Positions 36,040-45,198 of a stretch of DNA of 64,000 nucleotides are shown here, in pieces. The notes below the pieces were generated by a model that saw only the letters and a list, made by a program, of their open reading frames with translations, did no database searches and was not told where the DNA came from. The stretch covers positions 7,961,501 through 8,025,500 of the forward strand of contig NZ_CP034235.1 of the NCBI RefSeq assembly GCF_009728935.1. Direction: 5' to 3'. Each line of letters starts with the position of its first letter. Position 1 is the first letter of the stretch. The stretch is from Paenibacillus psychroresistens. GTDB taxonomy: Bacteria > Bacillota > Bacilli > Paenibacillales > NBRC-103111. A program made the position numbers and the translations under genes.

Positions 36040-38787
36040 TTAAAGCTTAAGTCCAAGATCAAGTGTAACGTTCAACATACGAAGAATCATTGCAACTGAT
36101 TGTTCTTTGGTAGCATTAGCATTAGGGTCAAATTTCCCATTCCCCGTACCACTGATAATTCCTGCATCAGCTGCTGCGTTGATAGCATTTTGTGCCCAGT
36201 TACCTTTAACATCAGAGAACTGTTTTCCTGAGGTGGATGCTTTAATAGTCATAACTTTGCTGATCATAGTTACAATTTCTGCTCTGGAGATAGTTTGATT
36301 TGGTTTGAATGAGCCGTCACCATAACCTGAAATTATACCATTAGACTTAAGAGCTTGAATTGCATCTTCTGCCCAGTGTCCTTTAGCATCAGAGAAACTA
36401 CCTGTACCGCTTGGAGTTAAACCAAGTGCATTAACGAACATTGTAGCAAATTCGGCTCGAGTTGTAGGTTTTGTTGGGTTGAAAGAACTGTTTGTATCCC
36501 CTGAAACAATTCCCATTCGAGTGGCAAGATCAATTGTAGCTGCACTCCAAGACTTTGCTGGTACATCGCTAAACGGTTTAGAAGGTGTGTTTTGTGCCTT
36601 TTCTACAATAGCCCTTATTATACCAACGTTAACCTTGTCGTTAAGCTCAGGCTTATCTTGATTAACTACTGGAGTTGACGTAGGTGCAGGTGTAACTACT
36701 GGAGTTGGCGTAGGTGCAGGTGTAACTACAGGTGTTGGCGTAGGTGCAGGTGTTGCAGTAGGAGTAACCACTGGTTTTACAACTGGCGGTATAACTACAG
36801 GCTCGTCAACTGGTGGTATAACTACAGGCTCGTCAACTGGTGGTGTTACAGCATCCGTCTTAACTGTGTGTGTAACCCCAACACTTTCAGCACCTGCTTC
36901 GTTTATCGCTTTGAATAAGAATGTGTATGACGTGTTAGAAGTAAGGTCTTTCACGTTATATACACCTGAAGTAACAGAATCAACAGCATTACCATTCATG
37001 TAAATGTTAACTGTAGAAAAACCACGATCAGTAGGAAGCGAGAAAGTAAAGTTTACTGTTGTCGTTGTGTGAGTCTCTACCAAGTTAGTAATATCGGAAG
37101 GTATTGGTAAAGCCTCACGTGTAACATTAATTGTGTAGGTTTTAGTAGTTCCATCTTCTGCAGTTACTTCAATATCAATTGGATTAGATCCCACAGATAA
37201 AGCAACATGGGCGAAAGGCGATACCCCTCCTATTTTGGCAAAAGCCGGATTAGAATGGTCTGTTAAAGGTTCACCGTTTACGGTAACTGACGAATTGTAA
37301 TACGCTACCGTTGGCGTTACATCAATACCCTTTACATCATTAGATACCGAAGCCGTGTAAGATGCAGTAGCAGAATTAAATTCAGGACTTAATTCACCGT
37401 CGGAAATTTCAAGATAACCTAATCTTGTATCATTTGAAACCCGATAGGCATAAATTGTGTAGGATTGACTAGTATCACCATCTTCAGCAGTTACATTAAC
37501 CTCAATAACATTGTCACCAACATTAAGATCGATTGGTAGGGAGTCATCACCACTGGTAACAGTAACCCCGTTTACAGAGACAGAAGCATGACTATCAGCT
37601 GCTGTAGGTGTGACTTTCATACTGCTGACATCAGCATCTACAGTCAAGTAATAAGTTGAGTCCGTTGTGTTGAAGATAGGATCAAGGTCACCAACAGAAG
37701 TAGTTAGATCACTTAAATCGGAATTTGAAGAACCTGCTTTGTAAACAGTCACTACGTAATGACTGACCGTTTTACCATCTTTAGCTGTTACTGCAATGTC
37801 GATAATGTTTGCACCAGCATGCACAGGAAGGTTTTCTGATGTGTTACCCCATAACATATCAGGAGTACCTGGCATAGGCGGCATTCCTGGAAAACCCGGC
37901 ATTCCTGGCATTCCTGGAAAACCCGGCATTCCTGGCATGAAATTCTGAACAACTGTAACCCCGTTTACCTTAACTGTCTCATAACGTTCTGATACAGTCG
38001 GAGTAACGGTTACGGAAGTAACGTCACTTGTTACATGCACAGTGTAATTTAACTCGGTAGGACTAAATACTGGGGTAAGGATCCCCCCACCCATTATTAA
38101 AGTCTTTAATTTAGAGTTATCTGACAAAGGTGTAACAGAAAAGACTTCGCTGAAAGCTGAATATTTATCACTTGTGTTCACAGCTAGTACCTTAAGCGAA
38201 TAGGTTGAGTCATTTGTTAAGCCTGTCACATCATAAGAAGTAACATTTGCATTTACTTGCCCTGCAAGGTTATTACCATTATAAATTTCATAACCTGCTA
38301 GGTCATACTCAGTATTTGCCGTCCAAGAAATAACAGCATGCTGACTTCCCGATACAACTGATACCCCTGTAGGGCTTGCAGGAGCATTTGGATTGACTAT
38401 CGTTATTGATACAGAATCGCTCTTTACTGACTCTTCATCCGTTAGGGTAGAAGCTGTTACTTCGAAGCTATATTCAGTACCATACTTCAAACCAGTAGCC
38501 GTATAAGATAAACCTGTTACCGACTCCGAAGTAGCCTTCACTCCGTCCATATATACATCATAACCTTTTAAGTCCATACGATTACTTGCGTTCCAAGTTA
38601 CGGTTGCAGTAGTTTCATCAGAAGTGACGTCTACTCCAGTAATCTTAGCAGGAGTGCTTGGATCTGCTACTGCAGCACTAACTTTTAATTGAGATACAAG
38701 TGAGAACAATAAAACCACCAATGTCATTAATACTATAAATCTGCGTACCCTATTCTTATTCGATAAAAATAAGCTTGAACCTACCAC
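36040..38787 (-). CDS. SLH surface protein with fibronectin-III, cadherin-like domains and a collagen-like insert
   Basis: A signal peptide (about 1-39) is followed by two fibronectin-III domains (about 45-130 and 135-220), three cadherin-like beta-sandwich domains (about 230-560, with segments LSPEFNSATASYTASV), a third fibronectin-III domain (about 565-650), a Pro-Thr-Val linker and three C-terminal SLH domains (about 735-910). A Gly-x-Pro run of about 25 residues interrupts the first cadherin-like domain. The start codon is GTG with AGGAGAG upstream. It is a wall-anchored adhesin or matrix protein of 915 residues. A 17-codon leader frame lies just upstream. Confidence 0.9.
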   Translation of the reverse strand: MVGSSLFLSNKNRVRRFIVLMTLVVLLFSLVSQLKVSAAVADPSTPAKITGVDVTSDETTATVTWNASNRMDLKGYDVYMDGVKATSESVTGLSYTATGLKYGTEYSFEVTASTLTDEESVKSDSVSITIVNPNAPASPTGVSVVSGSQHAVISWTANTEYDLAGYEIYNGNNLAGQVNANVTSYDVTGLTNDSTYSLKVLAVNTSDKYSAFSEVFSVTPLSDNSKLKTLIMGGGILTPVFSPTELNYTVHVTSDVTSVTVTPTVSERYETVKVNGVTVVQNFMPGMPGFPGMPGMPGFPGMPPMPGTPDMLWGNTSENLPVHAGANIIDIAVTAKDGKTVSHYVVTVYKAGSSNSDLSDLTTSVGDLDPIFNTTDSTYYLTVDADVSSMKVTPTAADSHASVSVNGVTVTSGDDSLPIDLNVGDNVIEVNVTAEDGDTSQSYTIYAYRVSNDTRLGYLEISDGELSPEFNSATASYTASVSNDVKGIDVTPTVAYYNSSVTVNGEPLTDHSNPAFAKIGGVSPFAHVALSVGSNPIDIEVTAEDGTTKTYTINVTREALPIPSDITNLVETHTTTTVNFTFSLPTDRGFSTVNIYMNGNAVDSVTSGVYNVKDLTSNTSYTFLFKAINEAGAESVGVTHTVKTDAVTPPVDEPVVIPPVDEPVVIPPVVKPVVTPTATPAPTPTPVVTPAPTPTPVVTPAPTSTPVVNQDKPELNDKVNVGIIRAIVEKAQNTPSKPFSDVPAKSWSAATIDLATRMGIVSGDTNSSFNPTKPTTRAEFATMFVNALGLTPSGTGSFSDAKGHWAEDAIQALKSNGIISGYGDGSFKPNQTISRAEIVTMISKVMTIKASTSGKQFSDVKGNWAQNAINAAADAGIISGTGNGKFDPNANATKEQSVAMILRMLNVTLDLGLKL
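37868..37945. repeat. Collagen-like coding repeat inside the SLH protein
   Basis: A near-exact 36-base unit is repeated twice and encodes GMPGFPGMP-type Gly-x-Pro triplets (about eight or nine triplets in all), placed in a loop of the first cadherin-like domain. Confidence 0.85.
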
Positions 38788-38844
38788 TTTACACTCTCCT
38801 ATTTTGTATATTGAACTACTTTGTGTTCTACTTCACATTTATCG

Positions 38845-38898
38845 CTACTGAATAAGTAAGCATCGACCTACCTGATCTTTTTTGCCAATATCTTTCAT
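38845..38898 (-). CDS. Candidate 17-residue leader peptide before the SLH gene
   Basis: The ATG at 38898 has a perfect AGGAGG at 38905-38910 with 6 bases of spacing. The peptide MKDIGKKDQVGRCLLIQ ends with TAG 57 bases before the GTG of the SLH gene, which has its own ribosome site. The longer frame from 39072 is not credible. It could be an attenuation leader or an independent small protein; I know no relative. Confidence 0.4.
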   Translation of the reverse strand: MKDIGKKDQVGRCLLIQ

Positions 38899-39121
38899 CT
38901 TTTGCCTCCTAATGTGTTCAATATTTAAAAATACTCCCATGCAAAAATAAGTATACCACCCCCCAATGACGGCAAAATGACAAACTTCGACAGCATAAAG
39001 AGCCCTGCAAATCATCTTGCGCTTCAAAATGTTTTTGTCTTTCTCTAGAAGTATTATTAATCCGTGCATCAAAAAGTCCGATTAGTCCATTGATTTATAC
39101 AGATGATAAGGCTAATCTTAA

Positions 39122-39136
39122 TGATAATGAATATCA
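39122..39136 (+). promoter_or_regulatory. Fur box before the third siderophore-binding lipoprotein
   Basis: TGATAATGAATATCA lies within the larger dyad AATGATAATGAATATCATT, 23 bases before the GTG start. The remainder of the 38899-39159 gap shows no further gene. Confidence 0.75.
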
Positions 39137-39159
39137 TTATTAATTGGGAGTGGTTTTTT

Positions 39160-40074
39160 GTGTCTGGATTAAAAAAGTATGGCTGTATCCTATTTCTCAT
39201 TCTTCTGTCACTGAGCTTGTCGGGCTGTGGGAAAAGCTCTGATGACGTAAAAACCGACACAAGGGCTTATACCGACAGCTTGGGAAAAGAACTGGAGATT
39301 CCAAAGGAACCCAAGAAAATTCTCGCATTAGAGAATGTCGGAGAATTATCGGCGTTAGAAGTAACACCGGCTGGAACCAATGATTATTTTCTGAATATTT
39401 TTAAAGAAGCCCTTAAGGATGTAGCATCTGTAGGAGAATTCGAGCCTAACCTGGAGGCGGTTATCAAACTGCAGCCCGATTTAATTATAGTTGCGGATTA
39501 TATTGAACCTGAACAGCTTGAAAAATTGTCCAAAATAGCACCAACAGCCGTATTAAAGTGGAATACGAGCTTTGCGGAGCGACTGCATAACGTTGCTGAA
39601 CTGATAGGAAAAGAGCAGGCAGAAACAGCCTGGATTGCCGGTTATGAAGTTAAAAAGAAAGCCGTGCAGGAGAATCTCAGTCCGCTTGTAGCGAAGGGGG
39701 AAACTGCATTGCTGCTGAAAGGGAATGCGAAGGGGTTATTTATGTTCTCCCCAATCTGGTTCCCTGGGATATATGATTTAATGGGATTTGCTGCACCGGA
39801 CGCTATAAAACCTTTATTAGAGAAAGATCCGTATTTTGCTGGCGAAGCGATTTCCATGGAAGCCTTGGCCGAATACAAGGTGGATCGCATCTTCCTGCGA
39901 GTTGACGCTGCTTCTTACCAAGAGCTGATTGACAGCCCGTTACGCAATACGCCTGCTTTTAAAAACGGCCATATTTACTTACTTGATGAAACATGGGATA
40001 ATGCCGATGTAAAATCCCTGGAAATACAAACCGAAAAAGCCGTTGAGGTGCTCAAAACGAACTCTGCCAAGTGA
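39160..40074 (+). CDS. Iron-siderophore-binding lipoprotein paired with a Btr-like regulator
   Basis: The lipobox LSGC (cysteine at about residue 23) and the TroA-type binding domain (IPKEPKKILALENVGELSAL in part, LQPDLIIVADYI, IAPTAVLKW, FSPIWFPGIYDLMGF) are clear. The start is GTG at 39160, 9 bases after GGGAG; the ATG at 39103 lies upstream of the Fur box and would add an implausible N-terminus. The AraC regulator starts 10 bases after its stop and carries a sensor domain like this protein, so both likely bind the same siderophore. Confidence 0.9.
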   Translation: MSGLKKYGCILFLILLSLSLSGCGKSSDDVKTDTRAYTDSLGKELEIPKEPKKILALENVGELSALEVTPAGTNDYFLNIFKEALKDVASVGEFEPNLEAVIKLQPDLIIVADYIEPEQLEKLSKIAPTAVLKWNTSFAERLHNVAELIGKEQAETAWIAGYEVKKKAVQENLSPLVAKGETALLLKGNAKGLFMFSPIWFPGIYDLMGFAAPDAIKPLLEKDPYFAGEAISMEALAEYKVDRIFLRVDAASYQELIDSPLRNTPAFKNGHIYLLDETWDNADVKSLEIQTEKAVEVLKTNSAK

Positions 40075-40084
40075 GGAATAAGCA

Positions 40085-41656
40085 ATGGATACTAGCTATG
40101 CTCTGAAGGATATTCAAATCCGCCATAATCTGCCTGATCGCCATACGGAAAAATGGATGACTCGCGCAGATAGCTTTATGCTGTTTATTGCGGAGCATGG
40201 TGAGGCGAATTTACGGATAGAAGCTAGAAAGTATCCTTTATTAGCAGGAAAATGTTATCTTGTGCTACCCCAAATGGTGGCGGAATTGGAATGCAGATCG
40301 GAAGGAAATCTTTATTGCCATCTTCTTACTTTTGAAAAAATCCAAACAGGCGCTCCTGCAATTGCAGACAGGGACAAAGAGATCGGCGATCGTTTGTTTT
40401 CTTGTAAAGGCGAGCTGGATATTCAGCCTTTCTCTAAGATGCTGGTACAGCTCAAAACCCTCTACGATTGCTGGAACCCGTTATATATCGCGGATAAGAC
40501 ACACTGTCAAACGGCATTTCAGCAGTTTCTTGACTTTATGGTGGATAGCTATCCCTCCGAGGGCAGGAGCAGTGAGCTTCGCCAAGCTGTGGAACACAGC
40601 CTAGATCAGCTTCATCAAAATTATGATAAGCAGCTAAGCGTCGAACAGCTTGCAAAGGAAGCCATGATGAGTGTCAGGCATTATTCCAGGCTGTTCAAGA
40701 AAATGACGGGCGAAAGCCCAAGTGATTATCTAGCCGACCTGCGGATTAAGCGAGCCAAGCTGCTGCTGCTTCTCACCTCGGATTCGCAGGATACCATTGC
40801 TAATCATTCCGGATTTCCAGATAAATTCTATTTTAACAGGCGTTTCAAACAGCGTACGGGGATGACGCCTGGCACCTACGTTCGGCATTTTCAGCAAGCC
40901 TCGCCTCGGGTGGTTTCGCTCGAATATAGCGGTGAACTGCTCGCGCTGGGTGTAAAGCCCGTTGGGGTAATTAATTGGAGTATGCCGCTTTTTGCAGACA
41001 GGCTGGATAGCTCAACAAGTCTGATTGATGCCGAGTCCAATCTGGAGGCAATTGCAGCACTTAATCCGGACATCATTCTGGCAGGGAATTATAACAGACC
41101 CGGTTTTTTGGAGGATTTATCCCGAATTGCTCCGACATTGCAGATTGATTGGAAGCAATCCATATTTGAACATCTGCATATTGTTGCCGAACTGATGGGG
41201 AAAGAGCAGCAGGAGAAGTTATGGATCAACCGCTATCAAATACGCAAAGACACCATCAGACAGACACTAAGCACTTATCTATCCACAACTGAAACGGCAA
41301 CTGTGCTCAAATTGGGAGCTCACAAAGACATTTGGCTGTACGCACCTGTCTGGTTTACAACTATATATGATGTCCTTGGGTTTAAGCCCCCACAGGAAAT
41401 TGAATCACTAGCCCGGCATAATCCTCATTTTGCCATAACCATTCCCTTGTCGGAGCTTTTACGGTATATAGGTGACCGGGTATTCATAATTGCTTCCGAC
41501 GAAACCGATCCGGCATGGATTCAGCAAATTCGTGAGCAGATTGCACTAGGCAAGCGTGGGCAGGTGCATATGCTGCACCATTTATGGGGATATCCCGATG
41601 CAACGTCACTCGAATGGCAGCTTGCAGCCGCAAGCGAACTATTGATACGTCCGTGA
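40085..41656 (+). CDS. Siderophore-sensing AraC activator with fused binding-protein domain (Btr-like)
   Basis: Residues 1 to about 165 form an N-terminal cupin-like region, about 170-275 the AraC double helix-turn-helix (LSVEQLAKEAMMSVRHYSRL; TIANHSGFPDKFYFNRRF), and about 280-520 a TroA-type ligand domain. The ligand domain parallels the lipoprotein just upstream (LHIVAELMGKEQ against LHNVAELIGKEQ; APVWFTTIYDVLGF against SPIWFPGIYDLMGF). It probably activates this cluster when the ferric siderophore is present. It follows the lipoprotein by 10 bases and is followed by a serine hydrolase gene after 19. Confidence 0.9.
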   Translation: MDTSYALKDIQIRHNLPDRHTEKWMTRADSFMLFIAEHGEANLRIEARKYPLLAGKCYLVLPQMVAELECRSEGNLYCHLLTFEKIQTGAPAIADRDKEIGDRLFSCKGELDIQPFSKMLVQLKTLYDCWNPLYIADKTHCQTAFQQFLDFMVDSYPSEGRSSELRQAVEHSLDQLHQNYDKQLSVEQLAKEAMMSVRHYSRLFKKMTGESPSDYLADLRIKRAKLLLLLTSDSQDTIANHSGFPDKFYFNRRFKQRTGMTPGTYVRHFQQASPRVVSLEYSGELLALGVKPVGVINWSMPLFADRLDSSTSLIDAESNLEAIAALNPDIILAGNYNRPGFLEDLSRIAPTLQIDWKQSIFEHLHIVAELMGKEQQEKLWINRYQIRKDTIRQTLSTYLSTTETATVLKLGAHKDIWLYAPVWFTTIYDVLGFKPPQEIESLARHNPHFAITIPLSELLRYIGDRVFIIASDETDPAWIQQIREQIALGKRGQVHMLHHLWGYPDATSLEWQLAAASELLIRP

Positions 41657-41675
41657 AACTTAGGAGGAGAGAAAG

Positions 41676-42710
41676 CTGAACAAACAGGAACGCATTCATT
41701 CTATTGCACTGGCTTTGCATGAACAAGGAGCTTTTAACGGTTGTTTGTTAGTTGCGGAAGAGGGTATTCCAATCTACAAAGGAGCATTCGGCTTTGCGGA
41801 TAAAGAACAAGGAAGACTTTTAACGGAACAGTCCATCTTTGATCTGGCATCCGTATCAAAAGCTTTTACGGCAGCGGCCGCCATGCTGCTGCAGGAACAA
41901 GGCAAGCTAAAGCTAGATGACCGGCTGGAGAGCTTATTCCCGGATTTTCCCTACACGGGTATGGAGGTCTCTCATCTGCTTCATCATACGTCTGGCCTAC
42001 CGGATTATATGGATTTGTTCGAGCTCTATTGGGACAAACAGCAAATCGCAGTGAACTCCGATGTGCTGAATATGTTGAAAATCCATCAACCGGCCGTTCA
42101 CTTCGAAGTGAATGACCGCTATGAATACAGCAATACCGGTTATGTCCTACTGGCATTGCTCATAGAAAATGTGTCCGGAATGTCCTTTGCCGAATTCCTG
42201 TCTCTGTATATTTTTCAACCGATCGGTATGAAGGATACCACTTTGTTCAATAGAAGATATTCAAAAACGACTCTTGATAACTATGCATACGCCTATTTAT
42301 TCGATTCTGCAAAAGAAAGCTATGTGCTGCCAGATTTTATACAGCAGCATGATTATGTGATTTACCTGGATGGCATACAAGGCGACGGTACTGTTAATTC
42401 AACCCTCGATGATATGCTGTTGTGGGATCAGGCGCTTTATTCGGATCAATGGCTGAATCGGGAAACACTTGCCAAGCTGTTCAAGGGTTCCTCGACCAAT
42501 AGCGGCGAATATGTTCCCTATGGCTATGGGTGGTGTCTAGAGTTTGCGGATCAGAAGGAAGGGCAAATCTATCACGATGGTGGCTGGGCAGGTTATACTT
42601 CCATGTTTACCAGATATACGGCACGCAATAGAACCCTGCTCATCTTAGCTAACTTTCACAACGATCTGTCTGCTCTGCACAAGCAAATTGAGGCGATTTT
42701 ACTAGAGTAG
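41676..42710 (+). CDS. Beta-lactamase-family serine hydrolase, probable CTG start
   Basis: The catalytic SxxK (SVSK, S59 and K62) and YSN motifs of the class C beta-lactamase/esterase fold are present; HDGGWAGYTS near the C-terminus is the third motif region. No signal peptide is seen, so it acts in the cytoplasm. The first ATG (41715) has no ribosome site and would cut the usual first helix; a CTG at 41676 lies 8 bases after AGGAGG and restores it. As last gene of the siderophore cluster it might hydrolyse an imported siderophore, but beta-lactamase-like esterases have many roles. Confidence 0.8.
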   Translation: MNKQERIHSIALALHEQGAFNGCLLVAEEGIPIYKGAFGFADKEQGRLLTEQSIFDLASVSKAFTAAAAMLLQEQGKLKLDDRLESLFPDFPYTGMEVSHLLHHTSGLPDYMDLFELYWDKQQIAVNSDVLNMLKIHQPAVHFEVNDRYEYSNTGYVLLALLIENVSGMSFAEFLSLYIFQPIGMKDTTLFNRRYSKTTLDNYAYAYLFDSAKESYVLPDFIQQHDYVIYLDGIQGDGTVNSTLDDMLLWDQALYSDQWLNRETLAKLFKGSSTNSGEYVPYGYGWCLEFADQKEGQIYHDGGWAGYTSMFTRYTARNRTLLILANFHNDLSALHKQIEAILLE

Positions 42711-42775
42711 TTTGCGAGCATTTACTAGTTTTACGAATTTCTACTCCGCTGACAGATAAGTTCGTCGAGAAAAAA

Positions 42776-42812
42776 GGAAAAAGGACAATCCTATGAGGGT
42801 TGTCCTTTTTGT
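42776..42812. terminator. Terminator after the serine hydrolase
   Basis: AAAGGACAATCC pairs with GGGTTGTCCTTT around a 5-base loop, with A-run and T-run on the two sides, so it can work for both convergent genes. Confidence 0.88.
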
Positions 42813-42836
42813 CATTTATTGAATTAATTGTTTATT

Positions 42837-44771
42837 CTACGTAATCGTATATTTAACAATGCCATTTACAAAGCCAACTGTTTCCTCACTAGTGTAATAC
42901 CATATTTCGATTGTTTTGCCATTTGACGACAGCACACTCTTATTATAAGGTACCCCCCAAGACATCGTTACCTGATCCTTATTCATGCCAATTGCTACTT
43001 CCTCCGCTTTAACCAACTTCCAGGTTGCGGTGGACCAAGCATATTTCTTATACGGATCATATTTTAATAAAGAAGCACCATCTTCAAAAAGCTCGGTTAC
43101 GTTAAAGGCGGTCATCGATTCACTGCTCACCTTTTTACCTGCAGCCGATTTGAAAATTACCGTGAAGCTCCCACTGTTATCCGGTTGAATATCCGTTACG
43201 GTAACCTTGGAGAAACGATCCCACTGCTGATAGTAATTAATCCAATAGCTTTTACCAATATACTTGATTAAAGTACCTTGTCCTGCCTTTTTGACTAAAG
43301 CAGCCGTTTCTGCTGATACGATAGTCATATGTGCGGTTCCAAAAGAAATATCGGCTTGCTTTAGTTTATCATTCCACAGCACCTTAGCACCAAATACATC
43401 TGTCAGGATCGAAGCCGGCATATAAATGTCGGTTTTGTCCGCTAATGGAGCGGATTTTAATACCTTATTCTCACCATTCAGCAAAGCGTTTAAGCTTCCC
43501 GCTTTGAGAGTTAGCTTAGTATTGCCAACTACTATATCCACTCCTCCATCCTTAGTTGCTACAGTGCCACCTAAAGCTTGGACTATTGGTTTGACTTGAA
43601 CGAAAACGACATCCTTTACTTTCTTGGCATACTTGAGATTAGAACGCGAGCTTGAAGAGATAGTTACGCTTTTCGAAACACCACCAGTGGTTGCTGTAAC
43701 CTGGGTTTGACCGACACCTATTACTTTAAACGCTCCGTTAGGCAGGAGCTTTAATAAGTTAGGTTTATCAACCGTTACATTATCTACAGACGCTGGAACA
43801 TTGATTTTCCCATTATTAGAATAGGTTGCACTTATTCCAATATGCACAGTATCTCCTACAAGCGGATTGACGTCTGATGTAGTGAGCGACAGTGACTTTA
43901 CGATGGGTGCATCAAACGGTGTCAAATCTCCTGCACTATAGGACTCCCAACTCCCATCGTTTTTCTTAGCATAGAATTGATCGATACTTTTAACTAAAGC
44001 TAATTGAATTACTTGATCTAATCCAGGTAATTGGTTATCCAGTTTAAACTGGCCATTGCTATGACCCGTTGTCCACACAGATCCGTCTTTACGCGCAATC
44101 AGCAGATCACCTGCATCAGGAGTTAAGGCAATATCCACAGCATCTTCGGTAATCTTGGAAGGGACAATACGTCCCTTATCATCGAAATTTGAATCTGAGT
44201 AAATCACGACAGCCCCAGAGTTGAACAGCACGGCAACTCTTCCTAAATGCACCTCCATTGCTTTTATAGAAGATACATCTGAGATGATTCCAAGTGTCGT
44301 TTCAAGATTATAGCTCTTAACCTTCAGTTCTCCATTTTGCTTTAAATAAGCAAAGCTTTTATCTTGATCTGAGGCAATCCAAGCGATTCCTTGAAGCTTG
44401 TCCATTCTTGGATTTGTCGACACTACCGTTCCGTCTGTTTTTAACCAATAAGGGTAAGCTACTTGTTTGACTCCTGTTTGCCCTTCTATAATCTTCAGTT
44501 CTCCCAATACCCAGGAAACTAAATCACCACTTCGGGTTGTGCCAATACCGTCTACCTCATTACCACTAATCGAAGCTATATTCCCCGTCATTTGAATGCT
44601 GTCCGTACCGTAGAACATGGACCACATGGTTCCGTCATTCATTAGCAGCGTATTCTTCCCTATCAAATCGACAATCTGTGCCTTTCCTTCCGCAGCAACA
44701 ATCCCACTCTTCAATCCGATACAACCTAGCAGTAAAGCAAAAAACGCTATAATATGTACTAACTTCCTCAT
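42837..44771 (-). CDS. Secreted protein with RCC1-like repeats and copper-amine-oxidase N domain
   Basis: A signal peptide (1 to about 27) precedes RCC1-like turns (LLMNDGTMWS, WLKTDGTVV, LIARKDGSVWTTG) up to about residue 290, an Ig-like segment, and a copper-amine-oxidase N-terminal-type domain (about 375-460: VQVKPIVQALGGTVATKDG, LTDVFGAKVLWNDKLKQADIS in parts). The C-terminal 150 residues are uncharacterised. Such stalk-like domains are common in Paenibacillus secreted proteins and carry no oxidase activity. Its role is unknown, probably in the cell envelope. Confidence 0.75.
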   Translation of the reverse strand: MRKLVHIIAFFALLLGCIGLKSGIVAAEGKAQIVDLIGKNTLLMNDGTMWSMFYGTDSIQMTGNIASISGNEVDGIGTTRSGDLVSWVLGELKIIEGQTGVKQVAYPYWLKTDGTVVSTNPRMDKLQGIAWIASDQDKSFAYLKQNGELKVKSYNLETTLGIISDVSSIKAMEVHLGRVAVLFNSGAVVIYSDSNFDDKGRIVPSKITEDAVDIALTPDAGDLLIARKDGSVWTTGHSNGQFKLDNQLPGLDQVIQLALVKSIDQFYAKKNDGSWESYSAGDLTPFDAPIVKSLSLTTSDVNPLVGDTVHIGISATYSNNGKINVPASVDNVTVDKPNLLKLLPNGAFKVIGVGQTQVTATTGGVSKSVTISSSSRSNLKYAKKVKDVVFVQVKPIVQALGGTVATKDGGVDIVVGNTKLTLKAGSLNALLNGENKVLKSAPLADKTDIYMPASILTDVFGAKVLWNDKLKQADISFGTAHMTIVSAETAALVKKAGQGTLIKYIGKSYWINYYQQWDRFSKVTVTDIQPDNSGSFTVIFKSAAGKKVSSESMTAFNVTELFEDGASLLKYDPYKKYAWSTATWKLVKAEEVAIGMNKDQVTMSWGVPYNKSVLSSNGKTIEIWYYTSEETVGFVNGIVKYTIT

Positions 44772-44880
44772 TCTTTACATTCCCCATTCTTGCCGAATTT
44801 TGTCAAATTGCCATTTAATTACGATAGCATATTTACCAATTAATTCCTACCATTATAATTACTCCTTGCACTCGTCTTAG

Positions 44881-45078
44881 CAACATTTAATATCTAATTG
44901 CTATTTACTGGGATTTGATTTACAGCAGTTTGAGCGTCCACCCATTGAGTTTGTTCAGCGTCTTTTCGCCAATATTATTAAGTGGAGAGAGTTAAATAAA
45001 GGCGGGCATTTTGTGGCTCTTGAAGAACCACAGCTTGTTTCCGAAATGATCCATGATTTTTTTAGCGAGTTAAAATAA
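44881..45078 (+). pseudogene. 3' remnant of an epoxide hydrolase (alpha/beta-hydrolase)
   Basis: The frame from 44881 to the TAA at 45076-45078 encodes a C-terminus typical of epoxide hydrolases: a RPPIEFVQRLF segment, IIKWRELNKGGHFVALEEP carrying the catalytic histidine region, and ELVSEM-like helix ending FFSELK. A stop codon lies at 44878-44880 and no start codon or ribosome site precedes it, so more than 200 residues of the protein are missing. It is followed by a good terminator, which supports its being the tail of a formerly complete gene. Confidence 0.75.
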
Positions 45079-45094
45079 GCTGCGTTATTATGAC

Positions 45095-45129
45095 AAAAAC
45101 CTGTTGAGTTCCAGACCCAACAGGTTTTT
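45095..45129. terminator. Strong terminator after the epoxide hydrolase remnant
   Basis: AAAAACCTGTTG pairs perfectly with CAACAGGTTTTT. It also faces the end of the minus-strand gene at 45199. Confidence 0.9.
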
Positions 45130-45198
45130 GTTTTTACTTTGAAGGTTGTCCTTTTTATTTGCAATATCCCTGTCCGTTTATTAGCGCTCTAGCTTATT

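Noticed and set aside
38845..39072. 75-codon minus-strand frame
   Set aside because: Only its last 17 codons follow a real ribosome site; the rest overlaps the likely promoter region and has no coding character.
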